Origin: JAUXFS01 sp963772635
GTDB lineage: Bacteria > Pseudomonadota > Alphaproteobacteria > Rhodospirillales > Defluviicoccaceae
Assembly: GCA_963772635.1 (NCBI GenBank)
Contig: CAVYYK010000028.1
Coordinates: 402,826 to 466,825 of the forward strand
Reading direction: 5' to 3'
DNA length: 64,000 bases
Position numbers and translations under genes: made by a program. Below the pieces are notes generated by a model. It saw only the letters and a list, made by a program, of their open reading frames with translations. It was not told the DNA's origin and searched no databases. Position 1 is the stretch's first letter. Every line of letters starts with the position of its first letter. Positions 29,247-39,791 of the stretch are shown here, piece after piece.

Positions 29247-30005
29247 TCAGGCAACCTTTTGTCCAACCGTGATAAGGATCGGATAGGCGAAGTGAATCTC
29301 ACTGCCCATGCGATGCACCCCAACACCCATGGCATCTTTTCCAATGTCAGACTCAAACATCCGGCGAAGTTTGTCTTTGCCACCAGGGGGAGGGAAGGAA
29401 GCAGCCAGTTGTTGTTCCAATTCCATCTCAACCTTATACCGTCCCGTTTTAATATTGGTCAGACCCGACGTCTCAATAGCTGTCGCCATCTCGGCAAAAC
29501 TGAGAGCTTTGGTATGGGAAGGGTCCCGGAGTTGTTCCATCTGATTGTACGCCTCGATTTTTTCTGATGGAAGGACCGCATCAACCACCATGACTCTTCC
29601 ATCAGGTTTGCAAACCCGAACCATTTCCAACAACACGGCCATGGGGTCGAGAAAGTGATGGAAGCTATAGCGCGTCACCACACACGAAAAATGGGCACTA
29701 GGAAATGGGAGTGGCAATACGTCACCAATGTGCCAGGACACATTGGTGAGATTCTGTTCCTGCTGCCGTTTCCCCGCTTCCTCAATCATGGTAGGAGTGA
29801 GATCGAGACCTGTCACATGAGCCGCATGCTTGGCCAATTCGCACGCCACAATGCCGGGACCACAGGCAACATCGAGAACCGTATCCCTGGCACATATTCC
29901 ACTGAATTGAACCAGCATATCCATCGATGCGGAATGGCCGGGCAGCTCCGCGAAAGGCACGGCCTGTAATGTAAACTGGGAAATGATCGTGTCGTGGTGT
30001 TCCAT
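29247..30005 (-). CDS. Class I SAM-dependent methyltransferase
   Basis: 252 residues, ribosome site GAAAGG about 8 nt upstream. The SAM-binding motif I is VLDVACGPGIVACELA near residue 42, then GLDLTPTMIEEA (motif II) and VSWHIGDVLPLPFPSAHFSCVVTRYSFHHF (motifs III and IV), all UbiE/Methyltransf_11 style. Substrate unknown; ubiquinone- or small-molecule methylation would both fit. Confidence 0.9.
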   Translation of the reverse strand: MEHHDTIISQFTLQAVPFAELPGHSASMDMLVQFSGICARDTVLDVACGPGIVACELAKHAAHVTGLDLTPTMIEEAGKRQQEQNLTNVSWHIGDVLPLPFPSAHFSCVVTRYSFHHFLDPMAVLLEMVRVCKPDGRVMVVDAVLPSEKIEAYNQMEQLRDPSHTKALSFAEMATAIETSGLTNIKTGRYKVEMELEQQLAASFPPPGGKDKLRRMFESDIGKDAMGVGVHRMGSEIHFAYPILITVGQKVA

Positions 30006-30094
30006 GGTACCTTTCTTTCCTGAAAATACCGGTCTCGTGCCAGGTTCAGGGGCATGCCATTATTGACCCGATCGGCTTGAGTGGCGGATGAGGC

Positions 30095-30595
30095 TCAAGG
30101 CTTGAACAAGCGCAGGGCCATTTGTTCTTCGTCGAAGTAGGAATCACCAACCTTCAAGCCTCGCTCTTCACGTGCGAACGATATGAAGCCTTCTGATGCA
30201 TAGAGGCGTTTCGCTTGTGAGTTGAGCGAAACCACCGTCAAGTTGATGTGCTCCAGACCTTCGATACCTCTGGCACGTTTCACCACTTCCTGGACAAGTT
30301 TTCGGCCAATTCCTTTGCCGGAGGACTCCGCACGCACATACATTCGATACAACAATGCTTTATGCCTCAGCTTCTCCTGCGTCTCTCGTGCAAAACTCAC
30401 GACTCCAGCCAATTGGCCTTCATGTAACCAGGCTCCCAGCGTAAAGGCATCTATGCGGCTCGGCCCAAACGGAACGATGGGTTCCCCGGCATCTTTCGCA
30501 CTGATGCGAAACGATTCAGGATGTGCTTGTAACCCGTAAAGCATGAGGGCTTGATAGGCAGCCACATCCGTCGATATTAACTCCCGAATGATCAT
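30095..30595 (-). CDS. GNAT-family N-acetyltransferase
   Basis: 166 residues. Acetyl-CoA binding motif A is ESSGKGIGRKLVQEVVKRA near residue 92, and motif B follows in LTVVSLNSQAKRLYASEGF. N-terminus MIIRELISTDVAAYQAL is typical. The substrate cannot be assigned. It may share a transcript with the methyltransferase gene downstream, with an 89-bp gap. Confidence 0.9.
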   Translation of the reverse strand: MIIRELISTDVAAYQALMLYGLQAHPESFRISAKDAGEPIVPFGPSRIDAFTLGAWLHEGQLAGVVSFARETQEKLRHKALLYRMYVRAESSGKGIGRKLVQEVVKRARGIEGLEHINLTVVSLNSQAKRLYASEGFISFAREERGLKVGDSYFDEEQMALRLFKP

Positions 30596-31120
30596 GCTTG
30601 TCCCGCCGACCTCCGTGTATTTCTTTGGTGCTCAAAAATGAAAGGATGGATCCGCCTCAGGAGCAGATCCCGGATTTTCCGGCTGTATTATAGACCATCC
30701 ATTCCTCCGGACAATACGCAATCATTGGTCTGATTTCAGTTCGGTTCCTGCCCCTACGGTCATTGATGACAGCATCTTCTGTCGGTAAAGGAGATCATGC
30801 CCTTCCTTCCTCACCTCTACCATCAAATGGTTTGCAATCAACCCTGGGAAATTCCTGGGCAAGTGACACAATCAGTCCCGATGAAATCGTCATCCTGAAT
30901 ACAGGGCAAATGATCTGTGCCCGAGCGAAAAGGTCAAAAGCGGTTTCTTCCACAATAGAAGGTACAAGACCAGTTGTGGATCCGGAAAGATGGGAAAGGA
31001 AGTGAGGCATCTGACCATGCCCGGCAGGGTCTTGCAAAAATCACCGTAAAGTTCTAATTTAAGAAGGCCCCGGTGGGAAACCCTCCGGGAGAACTCTTCT
31101 TGGCTTGGGAAAAGGGCTAC
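30596..31120. other. Intergenic stretch, no supported gene
   Basis: About 520 bp between the GNAT gene and the next plus-strand gene. A plus-strand frame at 30763-31005 exists but has no ribosome site and matches nothing I know. Confidence 0.4.
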
Positions 31121-31669
31121 ATGAGAGACAATGCTGTTACCTGGCTTCTCCTCGGAGCGTTGCTTGGGGGTGTCATCAATGCAGCCGTCAGGCGATACGC
31201 CACCTTTAAAGAAGGCAAAGGCATCGCCCTTGCCATACAGGGTGAGATCACCGCCACCATCGAAATTGTCCTAAAACGACGGTACCTGCAACACCTTGAA
31301 AGAATCATTCTGAAACTTTCCGACCCGGCTCATCAGCTGACCGACAACGATTTTTTTTCACCAAGAATTCGCGAAAATTATTTCCCGGTGTTTAATAGCT
31401 TGGCGAATAAAGTCGGGTTGCTTGTTGGCCGGAGTGACTCCGTTGCAGATTTTTACACCAAAGCCAAATCCATTATTGAGGATATCCATGCGCTTGAGGA
31501 GATGCGGGACAAATTACCGACCGGCTCAAAGGACATTGACAGGCCCGCCTTGCTGGAATTGACCACGGAACTTCGTGATCTGCTACATGATGCATTGCGT
31601 ATTGGCATTCAGACAGTGGAAGACTTGAAAAACTTCCAGGACAGATCCTGGATTTTTGGAATCCGGTAA
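31121..31669 (+). CDS. Hypothetical membrane-anchored helical protein
   Basis: About 182 residues if started at MRDNAVTW (31121); the frame is open from 31073. One hydrophobic helix near the N-terminus (VTWLLLGALLGGVINAAV) anchors a soluble, mostly helical domain of about 150 residues with charged heptad-like stretches (ATIEIVLKRRYLQHLERIILKL). No catalytic motif or family recognised. The N-terminal anchor and continuous helical composition support a real gene. Confidence 0.6.
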   Translation: MRDNAVTWLLLGALLGGVINAAVRRYATFKEGKGIALAIQGEITATIEIVLKRRYLQHLERIILKLSDPAHQLTDNDFFSPRIRENYFPVFNSLANKVGLLVGRSDSVADFYTKAKSIIEDIHALEEMRDKLPTGSKDIDRPALLELTTELRDLLHDALRIGIQTVEDLKNFQDRSWIFGIR

Positions 31670-31755
31670 CCAACGATTGCGCCCTGAGCCACCATGCTCA
31701 CGCATTAAGGCTATTTCTCCTTCCTCTCAACCTGGAATCCCTAATGACATTGGCT

Positions 31756-32154
31756 TCATGCTGTAGGAGATAAGCCCACCACGAGCTGACGTTCACGGGG
31801 TCCATCCAGTTCAATTAATAAGACTGATTGCCAGGTACCTAAACGCAACTCACCATCCATCACAGGCAGGGTCAGCGACGCTCCGATCAGAGAGGCCGCC
31901 ATATGAGACCACGCATGTGAGGGATCATGGGCATGACGAAAGTTGATCTGTGGAATAATTTTTTCAGCGACTTCGAGGAGATCTTCCTCCGTGCCCTCTC
32001 CAATTTCACCGGTCGTGAGCGCGGCCGTGGTATGCGGCAAAAAGACGTGACACAAGCCATTTTGAAAATCCCTCTCTTTAATTATGCGATTCAGTTTCGG
32101 TGTGAGATTCACAATATCTTTGAGTCTCTTTGTTTTCACCTGTAACGTATCCAT
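31756..32154 (-). CDS. YjbQ/UPF0047-family protein
   Basis: 132 residues, GGAGGG upstream. Family blocks VFLPHTTAALTTGE, HAWSHMAASLIGASLTLPV and GTWQSVLLIELDGPRERQLVV are clear, with conserved His residues that bind a metal in known structures. Some members have weak thiamine-phosphate synthase activity, which is why they are labelled secondary thiamine-phosphate synthases; the true role is unsettled. Confidence 0.93.
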   Translation of the reverse strand: MDTLQVKTKRLKDIVNLTPKLNRIIKERDFQNGLCHVFLPHTTAALTTGEIGEGTEEDLLEVAEKIIPQINFRHAHDPSHAWSHMAASLIGASLTLPVMDGELRLGTWQSVLLIELDGPRERQLVVGLSPTA

Positions 32155-32332
32155 TTTCCCCCCTCCGGTTTAATGATCGTTAACTATGGCTCCGCCAGTT
32201 CCCAGCTCAGAGGATAAACATCAGGCGCCACCCTGCCTCGGTATTTTATTACATGATGATAATGGGAGTGTTGAATACAACCAATTTCCAAGGGCATATT
32301 GCCCCACACGTACGTTGCATAGTAGGGGCCTC

Positions 32333-32535
32333 GGGGCGATTCAAAAAAGCATGTCCTGAGCCTTTCGAAGGGTTCGTCCAGTCCTTTCCTCAGTCATGTC
32401 GAAGGGAAGGCCGCTGTCATTTTTGCGCGCAGAGCGTACTTCCAGTACGTGAGCACGGGAAAATGGCGCCCTGCCTGCGCGAAGCCGCTCCGGCGAAGGC
32501 AGGGAACCCCGCTGGCGGTTTTTTTCAACAGCCCC
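32333..32535 (+). repeat. Dispersed inverted-repeat element R1, copy B
   Basis: A 203-bp copy bounded by GGGGCGATTCAAAAAAGC at the left and an inverted counterpart ending CAACAGCCCC at the right. Contains the family core: a hairpin of CATTTTTGCGCGC / GGGAAAATG around AGTACGTGAGCACGG, a second hairpin CCTGCCTGCGCG / CGAAGGCAGG, and a terminal GCTGGCGG stem before a T-run. An internal segment (CCT-AGC/CAG-TCGAAGGG) is tandemly repeated, which makes this copy longer. It lies between two minus-strand genes. Confidence 0.8.
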
Positions 32536-32562
32536 ATATTCGATACTGACTGCCCCGTCGTA

Positions 32563-34401
32563 TTACCGCCATTCAACGGCCCCGAATCCGCTTGATCCCA
32601 GTAACACATACATGAGGCTCAGAGTTCCGACCGTTTGATTGTGATAATCCACGTCCGAATAACTTGCATTCCGTTGGGAGGCAACATAACGAAGGGCTAT
32701 GCCATGTCGCCCGATAATCCGCAGGGTCAGCGAGGCATTTCCGCGCAAAATATTCTCTCTGCCATGGGACTCAGAAGAGAGCAGGCTGCTGACATAGTAT
32801 TCCTGCCCTGTGAAATCGATCATGAGGCGATCGCCCATGATAAGACGAAGAGCGAGAAGAGCCTGCGGAGTAAAACCATAATGGTAGTCACGATTCCCGG
32901 TGCGCTTGATACTTCCGGCCGCGCCGTACCCCGCACCACCGAGTGCAGTTCCTTGAACGGCCACGTCTTTCGAAAGCCAACTCTGCCAGGTGGTCCCGAG
33001 TGAGAGGGCACTGGTTGAGACCCGAAATACCTGCGGATTGATGTAGTCATAACTGCCGTACAAGCCCCACACACCGCGAGTGGACTCGCTAGCCGCATAG
33101 GTATTGCCAATGAGTAACCCGTGGGTATTCACACTTTCGACCGCATTGGCCGTCACGGCGGTGAAATGGAAATCAAAATAATCGAAGGGTCGTGAGTAGG
33201 AATAGCCCGGCTTTCCAGGAAGCCCATATCGGATGGTCACATCTCCGATCGCTCCGTGCGTTTTGACGTTGGATGAGACGTTGTGAACCCCGGAAGTCAA
33301 CGTCCCGCCGACTTGCAGGCGCATGAAGGTCGCCGGGTTGTGGCTTGGATAGATTGCATCAAACCTGTTGCCGAACACAAACCGGTTAAAGGCTGTGGGC
33401 GGCGAGATGATCCCTGCAGCGAGTTCACGCCAGAATCCAGGCTCCCCCTCTTCGGCGCTTTCCAGAAGGAGATTGGCCATACGGAAGAGAGGTTCACCCA
33501 GAAAGATCCCGCCAAACGTGGTCGTGAATTGGTCGTTTATTGAGGGTCGGGTCCTCTCTCCGGCGAGTTCCCAGATAAGACTACCGGTGGCAGTGGCGAG
33601 GGATGATTCCCAGAAATTCAGACTGGCCGATCGTGCCAACCCGAAGTAGATTGTCCCCCCATAGGGGTGAAGAAACTGGTTCACCGAGAATTGATCATTA
33701 TCAACGACCCATTTCCCATCCGTGATATTCTCTTTGATTGAATGACCGGTCGTGCGGTACTCCTCCTCGGGGTCCGTGAAATTCCGGTCGAACTGATTGA
33801 GCAGAAAGGCATAGAGGGGAATCTCCAGCGCCGGGATCAGATAGCTCCTGTTTGGTCGCTTCTCCCACGTAAGAGAAAACGGAGGAACCTCGTCGGCACC
33901 CAACGAAGGAGTCGCATCACGTGAAACATTCCTTCTCCCTCCGCTGTCTTCTTCAAATCCCAGGGGGCCGAGGACTTCTGAGGAACCCGACGCGGGTTCG
34001 GGGGAGAAAAGCCCATACAGCCTGGAAGATGGTAATTCTTGTGCTAGACTTGCCGGTGGCATTAGCAAACCAAGCACCAGGACCCCAGCCAGAATTAAAC
34101 CCGTTGAACCCATTGCGATAGCACGACGGAACGGATGGTTTGATGGCATTCCTTTGAACAGAACGCCGGCTCCTGTCGGCCAATCTATCCTGCAAGTCGG
34201 GTCAAGGATAGAACATCGACCGAACGATTGCTTATATCCATGTTTGACCAAAGTCTGACTCCCAGGCACAATTTCCATGGATGGTAGGGGTTTTTCAGGA
34301 TCTGTTTTTTTCGGAATAGGTACTGCCTGAAGGGCTCTATCACAGGAGAAACAGTTAAAGGGAGTGTAGATCTGCATTTGCCGTATGACGAATTCCGCCA
34401 T
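32563..34401 (-). CDS. DUF3943-like outer-membrane-associated protein
   Basis: 612 residues. The ATG at 34401 has a strong ribosome site (AGAGGAATACC), but the hydrophobic segment that could act as a signal (AIAMGSTGLILAGVLVLGLL) begins only near residue 93, so an inner start such as 34149 is possible. The rest alternates aromatic and small residues like a beta-barrel (e.g. YGSYDYINPQVFRVSTSALS), with a helical plug-like region around 150-330 resembling DUF3943. An envelope location is inferred; function unknown. Confidence 0.65.
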   Translation of the reverse strand: MAEFVIRQMQIYTPFNCFSCDRALQAVPIPKKTDPEKPLPSMEIVPGSQTLVKHGYKQSFGRCSILDPTCRIDWPTGAGVLFKGMPSNHPFRRAIAMGSTGLILAGVLVLGLLMPPASLAQELPSSRLYGLFSPEPASGSSEVLGPLGFEEDSGGRRNVSRDATPSLGADEVPPFSLTWEKRPNRSYLIPALEIPLYAFLLNQFDRNFTDPEEEYRTTGHSIKENITDGKWVVDNDQFSVNQFLHPYGGTIYFGLARSASLNFWESSLATATGSLIWELAGERTRPSINDQFTTTFGGIFLGEPLFRMANLLLESAEEGEPGFWRELAAGIISPPTAFNRFVFGNRFDAIYPSHNPATFMRLQVGGTLTSGVHNVSSNVKTHGAIGDVTIRYGLPGKPGYSYSRPFDYFDFHFTAVTANAVESVNTHGLLIGNTYAASESTRGVWGLYGSYDYINPQVFRVSTSALSLGTTWQSWLSKDVAVQGTALGGAGYGAAGSIKRTGNRDYHYGFTPQALLALRLIMGDRLMIDFTGQEYYVSSLLSSESHGRENILRGNASLTLRIIGRHGIALRYVASQRNASYSDVDYHNQTVGTLSLMYVLLGSSGFGAVEWR

Positions 34402-34736
34402 CGGTATTCCTCTTCCGCCCGCCCCAGTCGCTTAATTTCCCGATCCTAGCATGCAGCCCATTTCCCCTCATTGAACAAATAGTCCTTTTCTGCATCAAGG
34501 TCGTACAGTCTGCCTCTTAATCGTAACCTCGCACAGATCTCCCGTGAGCAAATGGGATCTATTGGATGAACGCTTGGGCATGGCTTTCAGCTCATCACCC
34601 TGTGCCACCGGAAAAGGATCTGCATCAGGAGTGTTACTGTTGAAATGAGGCAAAACGCTTGTTGCATGATCCTATCTCGCATAGAATATGGTGAGACAAC
34701 GCGGATGGTGAATGGGATTCCATGGAATAGACCAAC
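34402..34736. other. Divergent intergenic region, nothing specific seen
   Basis: 335 bp between the DUF3943-like gene and the start of the three-gene frameshifted cluster. It presumably holds promoters for both; I see no distinctive motif. Confidence 0.4.
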
Positions 34737-35737
34737 ATGCCGATTTGTGAAGCCGACCCCTGGCGCATGCAGTATTTCGAAGGCATTTCATGCCCGCCGG
34801 ATGTCAAAATCCCTACCGAAGACGGCGATGCCTGGGCGTGGTACCCACAATACAAGTGGATCTATAACAAGCTCATGATTGCCGAGAGCCAGAACCTGCC
34901 GTGTGCTCCGCACGGGTTGGATCCATCCTTCTTTCCGGTTTTCTCAAAACCGATTTACAACATGCGCGGCATGGGTGCGGGAAGCCGTGTCTTACGCTCG
35001 TTAAAGGAATACAAACATTTACAACGACCCGGACACCTGTGGATGCCGTTGCTCCAAGGGGATCATGTGTCGAGCGATGTCGCCGTGGTTAAGGGCGAAC
35101 CACACTGGTGGCGGCATGCCACCGGCAAACCGCTGGAGGGAGGAATGTTCGATTATTGGACGGTGTTGGCAACGCCATTTCCAAACATCGAAGCCTACTG
35201 CGGCGACTGGCTGCAACGGCATCTTGCCGGGTACACGGGCATGATCAACTTCGAGACGATCGGCGGCACAATCATCGAAGTCCATTTGCGGTTCGCGGAC
35301 CAATGGCCGGATTTGTACGGCGCCGGCTGGGTGGAGTCGCTCGTCCGGTTATATGCGGAAGAACAATGGCAATTCGATGATTCCCATCGACAGGAAGGGT
35401 ATAGTGTCGTCTTATTTGGTGCCCATGGCGTCCATTATCAGCATCCACCCAAGGAAGTAGTCGCGCAGTTGCGGCAAACACCACAAGTCTCCAGCATTCA
35501 GATCACGTTTCATGAAGAGAAGCCTCCGAAGGACCACTCCATGCCACCAGGCGGATTTCGTCTGGCTATCGTCAACTGCTGGGATCTTGAAACGGGATTC
35601 GCTGTGCGGGAAAAGCTGGCACTGAGTTTTTGGTCCACTCATCAGTTTCACAACAATCGACCCCCGCTCCAAAAACTATCCGCGACTCGGCTGCGGAACG
35701 GCATGAACAGACTGTCGAAAAACTCAAAGATTTATGA
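34737..35737 (+). pseudogene. Unknown protein of the CocE cluster, 3' end frameshifted
   Basis: An open frame of about 310 plausible codons (rich in Trp and aromatic residues, e.g. DAWAWYPQYKWIYNKL, GHLWMPLLQGDHVSSD, GGTIIEVHLRFADQW). Just after HQFHNNRPP the reading frame wanders into sequence antisense to sense for the next gene. Adding one C to the run of five at 35661-35665 restores a natural ending, APKTIRDSAAERHEQ and so on to a TGA at 35735-35737 that overlaps the ATG of the CocE gene by four bases. That coupling is strong support for the restored frame. The family is not recognised; the gene neighbours a hydrolase and an ATP-grasp ligase. Confidence 0.65.
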
Positions 35738-37772
35738 TGCTCATCGATCACACCATCCTCGACCGTATTACCGAAATCGAAAACACCTGGATTACGATGT
35801 CGGACGGATGCCGGATCGCCGCTCGCATCTGGTTGCCGAGGTCAGCCGACACAGAGCCGGTTCCGGCTATTCTGGAATACATCCCCTATCGCAAACGGGA
35901 CTTTATGCGATCCCGGGACGAGCCCATCCATCGATATTTTGCGGCGCATGGGTATGCCAGTATCAGGGTGGATATTCGAGGATCAGGGGATTCGGAAGGG
36001 ATCCTGCATGATGAATACTCCCATCAGGAGCATGACGACGCCCTGGAAATCATCACCTGGATCGCTCAACAACCCTGGTGCTCCGGCGCGATCGGAATGA
36101 TGGGGATTTCGTGGGGCGGATTTAACGCGCTCCAGGTCGCCGCCCGGAATCCGGCGAATCTGAAAGCCATCATCACGTTGTGTTCAACCGATGACCGGTA
36201 CGCCGATGATGCGCACTATATGGGCGGCTGTCTCTTAAACGAGAATATGCAGTGGGGTTCCATGTTGACCCTGTACTCGGCGCTGCCGCCCGACCCGGAA
36301 ATTGTCGGCGACCAATGGTGGGACATGTGGCAGCAACGGTTAAGCAATCTTGAACCATTTCCCGTGGTCTGGATGCGGCACCAGTCGCGGGACAATTATT
36401 GGAAACACGGGTCGGTGTGCGAAAATTACGATGCCATTCGCTGTCCGGTCTATGCCATTGGTGGCTGGGCCGATGGCTATACCAACGCCATTCCCCGATT
36501 GATGACCCATCTCTCCTGTCCGAAAAAATCGCTCATCGGTCCCTGGGCCCATGTCTTTCCGCAGGACGGCGTCCCCGGCCCGGCCATCGGCTTTTTGCAG
36601 GAAGCCGTCCGGTGGTGGAACCACTGGCTGAAAGGGCGAGAAGACAGGAATCATGGATGAGCCCGCATTTCGGGTATGGATGCAGGAGAGTCAGCCCCCG
36701 CAACCGCAATACGCCGTATGGCCGGGCAGATGGGTGGCGGAAGACACCTGGCCAAGCCCTCGCATCAGCGAACAACGGTGGTTTTTAGAACCGGGACATC
36801 TCTCCCCTATTCCTGAGAAACCCACGGAGTTGTCGTTTTGCTCACCACAGACAACCGGGGTCCGGTCCGGAGAATGGTGCGGATTCGGCGCGGATGGTGA
36901 AATGCCACGCGATCAACGACCCGACGATGGCGGTTCGCTCGTCTTCGATAGCGATCCCCTCACCGAACGACTTGAAGTCTTGGGCGCACCGGTCGTGGAA
37001 CTTGATCTGTGCGTCAATCAACCGGTGGCGATGATCGCCGTCCGTCTCGGAGAAGTCGCCCCGGACGGGTCTGTCCTGCGTGTCACGTACGGGCTGTTGA
37101 ATCTCACGCATCGGGAGAGCCATGAAACACCTCAACCGCTCGAACCGGGCCGATGGTATCAGGTACGGGTGCAACTCAACGACTTTGCCCATGCGTTCCC
37201 TCCGGGACTCACGGATCAGACTCTCACTGTCCACCAGTTACTGGCCGATTGCCTGGCCGCCACCCGTTCCGGTGACCTTAACCGTCCGCACCGGCATGAG
37301 CAATGTCACCCTTCCCGTACGACCTCCACGCCAGGAAGACGAAGCGCTGCGACCATTTGATCCACCAGAAGCCGCACCCGGCACCCCGCATAAAAAACTC
37401 CGGCAACTCAGCATGCGCCGAACCATTGAGATCGATCTCGCAAGCAACGAAATGGTCTACACGTTACGGAGTGACGGGGGAGAATTTGACGGCGCATCAC
37501 ACGCCAGAATTGAAGAGATCGATCTCGATGTGGGATACACCCTCTTTAAACGGTATCGCATTCTTGAAAAAGATGCGCTGTCGGCTCAGACGGAACTCAC
37601 TCAGACCGCTCACTTGAAACGAAGGGACTGGTCAATCTGGCTGGAATGCCGGACACGGCTCACCGCCACGACCGAAACCTTTCAATTTGCGGGAGAATTG
37701 GAAGCCTACCACGGCGATAAACTCGTCAAACGACATGACTGGGCGCTGGCGATTCCACGCTCGCTTCTCTAA
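35734..37772 (+). pseudogene. CocE/NonD-family hydrolase, two frameshifts
   Basis: Three consecutive frames together make a protein of about 679 residues, the usual CocE length. Frame 1 (to about 36645) holds the alpha/beta-hydrolase core: WLPRSADTEPVPAILEYIPYRK, IRVDIRGSGDSEG and the nucleophile elbow GMMGISWGGFNALQVA. Frame 2 (about 36650-37205) holds the beta-sandwich start. Frame 3 (from about 37210) continues with SRIRLSLSTSYWPIAWPP to the end. CocE-type enzymes hydrolyse acyl esters or X-Pro dipeptides. With two breaks the gene would make only the first domain unless the breaks are sequencing errors. Confidence 0.8.
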
Positions 37773-38809
37773 TTGGTTGCGAGTGACAACCGGGTGATAG
37801 CCGCGTGAAGGATTTTGTGTAACATGTCAGGATATTGTATTCCCGCAAATCCCGCCATAAAAGCCAGCTTCCCATCATAAGCCCAGGCCGGATTCGGATT
37901 CACCTCCATCAGCTTTGCCTTACCATCCGACCCGACGCGAAAATCAAACCGTGCATAGTCGCGCAGCCCGAACCTCCTAAACAAGATCCGCACCCAATCT
38001 TTCATCTGTTCCTCAAGACTCGGATCAAGAGCAGCCTGTTTGAATTTGATGTCAGTCCAGTAGGGGGAGTCAGGATACGCCTTCGATTCAAAGGACAAAA
38101 TCGGATCCAGGCCTAGCGGGAAGACGCGAGAAATCGACTTCCAGTGGAGGCAGGATACAGAAATCAGTTTCAAGATTGCCGATCACGCCGATGCCGTATT
38201 CCGGGCCGGGCAGATATTCCTGCATCAGCGCGTCACGACCGGGAAGTGTCGAGCGTAACCAGTCCAGATATTTCCGCGCTTCCTCCGGCGACCGGACCAC
38301 GGCATCCTTCGTAATACCCACACTCCCATCAGCCGCATTGGGTTTAATCAGCGCAGGATAAAAATCGGGCAAGGCCTCGCAAGCGAGGCTCCACAGTCGA
38401 TAAAATACTCCCGCGGAACCGGAACGCCATGCGACTGGGCCACGAGCCGGACAATCGCTTTATCAAAACAGATGACCATGGCCGACGGCGGCGCGCCGGT
38501 ATACGGAATCCCCAGCATCTCCAGATACGCGGGAATGTTGAGTTCCTGAGCGGGCACATTGCGAAACCCCGTATCGCAAAAATTGACGACGAAATCCGGA
38601 CGGTCTTGCTGAAGCTGCTCAAACAGACAGGCATGATCGTCATAAAACAAAAACGTATAGTCTGAAAGCTCCTGAAAGGCGGCCTTCATCGCATTGTGCG
38701 TCGCCGTGTCCTCTTCATTATATTGCGCATTGCGTTTCGTCGGATCGGCCAATCGGGGATCTCCGGTGATCACGCCAATACGGTGGAAGGTTTTCGCCAT
38801 GCGTTGCAA
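37769..38809 (-). pseudogene. D-alanine-D-alanine-ligase-like ATP-grasp protein, two frameshifts
   Basis: Three minus-strand frames join into about 345 residues. The first (38809 to about 38370) has RIGVITGDPRLADPTKRNAQ and PDFVVNFCDTGFRN, plus IPYTGAPPSAMVICFDKAI, the D-Ala-D-Ala-ligase N-domain. The second (about 38370-38100) has ALIKPNAADGSVGITKDAV and LMQEYLPGPEYGIGVIG, the ATP-grasp lid. The third (about 38095-37769) has LRDYARFDFRVGSDGKAKLM followed by EVNPNPAW, the metal-binding end. It overlaps the CocE 3' end by four bases in convergent orientation. The natural substrate is unlikely to be cell-wall D-Ala; related orphan ligases are unassigned. Confidence 0.8.
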
Positions 38810-39202
38810 TCTCCTATGCCTTGATAATGATGGAGAGCTGGGAGGGTCAGAGGCCGCGTCCCGGATTTATTGAGATATAAATGTTAAATATATGTTGGGC
38901 CTTACGCTCAGTGGCTGCTGCAAATTATCCCGGCTACGCCCCAATCCGTTTAATTACGAGTTTCTCTTTTGCTCATGCCTTAGAACCTTCCCACGCTCTG
39001 TTGTGAAAGACAAATAAGGCAAGTCCGGGCAGTTTATCCTGCTTTCCGCATCGAACGGAACGATGAACCCATCCGCCGCCTGGGGTGGGCAAACTAATTG
39101 AGTTACCCGACAGGCCCGGAAGGCGGGCGCGGGTGCGATGAATTGGTTTGCGCAGGAAGGGAGCGGACAAGCGTCCTGATCACACTGTTAGAAAACATTT
39201 TT
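38810..39202. other. Intergenic stretch, nothing recognised
   Basis: About 390 bp between the ATP-grasp gene start and the 3' end of the PIN-like gene. A minus-strand frame at 38973-39170 has no ribosome site or family match. No member of the repeat families found elsewhere in the window is seen. Confidence 0.4.
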
Positions 39203-39754
39203 TCAATCCTGCCCTACCCAATCAGGAATGAGGGTACCTTCCAGCTCAAAACGTCTCCGACAACGCGCATCTCGAACGCGAATTCTTTTTTCGACGCGTT
39301 CTACTGCCTCTGCATCCCGCATAATTTCGACGTCGACAGCCTTTTTCAAAGCTTCTGCGTTGCCCAAGATCCCCCTTGGTTGGGTCTTCGAATCGCCATC
39401 TGCAGTTACAAGGATTCTGCAATACTTCGCCGCATTAAATACGATTTCGACGTCATTGCGCTTGTTCTTATCATCTGCCCCTTCGGGGAATAGAATCCTC
39501 TCGATCGTCGCTAACATTTTTCGCTCTTGTGATGTAGAGGCTAACGTTTCGGAGTAAATAGAATTGAGCGCTTTCGCCGCCCGCCGTGTGTTTCCGCCTG
39601 CCATAGCTTCGGTTTGCGCAACCTCAGCCATTTCCAGCATTATCACATCATTGGCTGCCCACTGTTCCAGCCGATTCATATGCTCCAAATTTTGCTTCGC
39701 ATTAATCCGATTGGTGTCTATGTGAAATATCAATCCGACAAATCTCTGATTCAT
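39203..39754 (-). CDS. Putative PIN-like domain protein
   Basis: 183 residues. A hydrophobic strand followed by an acidic residue at the N-terminus (GLIFHIDTNRINAKQN), a middle acidic residue in MLEMAEVAQTEAM, and a NDVEIVFNAAKYCRILVTADGD block near residue 100 match the order of acidic residues in PIN ribonucleases. The C-terminus is basic. No antitoxin-like gene is adjacent. It is preceded by the full-length copy P1 of the shared promoter-leader module, starting about 250 bp upstream. Confidence 0.6.
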   Translation of the reverse strand: MNQRFVGLIFHIDTNRINAKQNLEHMNRLEQWAANDVIMLEMAEVAQTEAMAGGNTRRAAKALNSIYSETLASTSQERKMLATIERILFPEGADDKNKRNDVEIVFNAAKYCRILVTADGDSKTQPRGILGNAEALKKAVDVEIMRDAEAVERVEKRIRVRDARCRRRFELEGTLIPDWVGQD

Positions 39755-39791
39755 TTCCGTGAGCTTCCGTTCTTGCGGTTCCTAACGAGCA

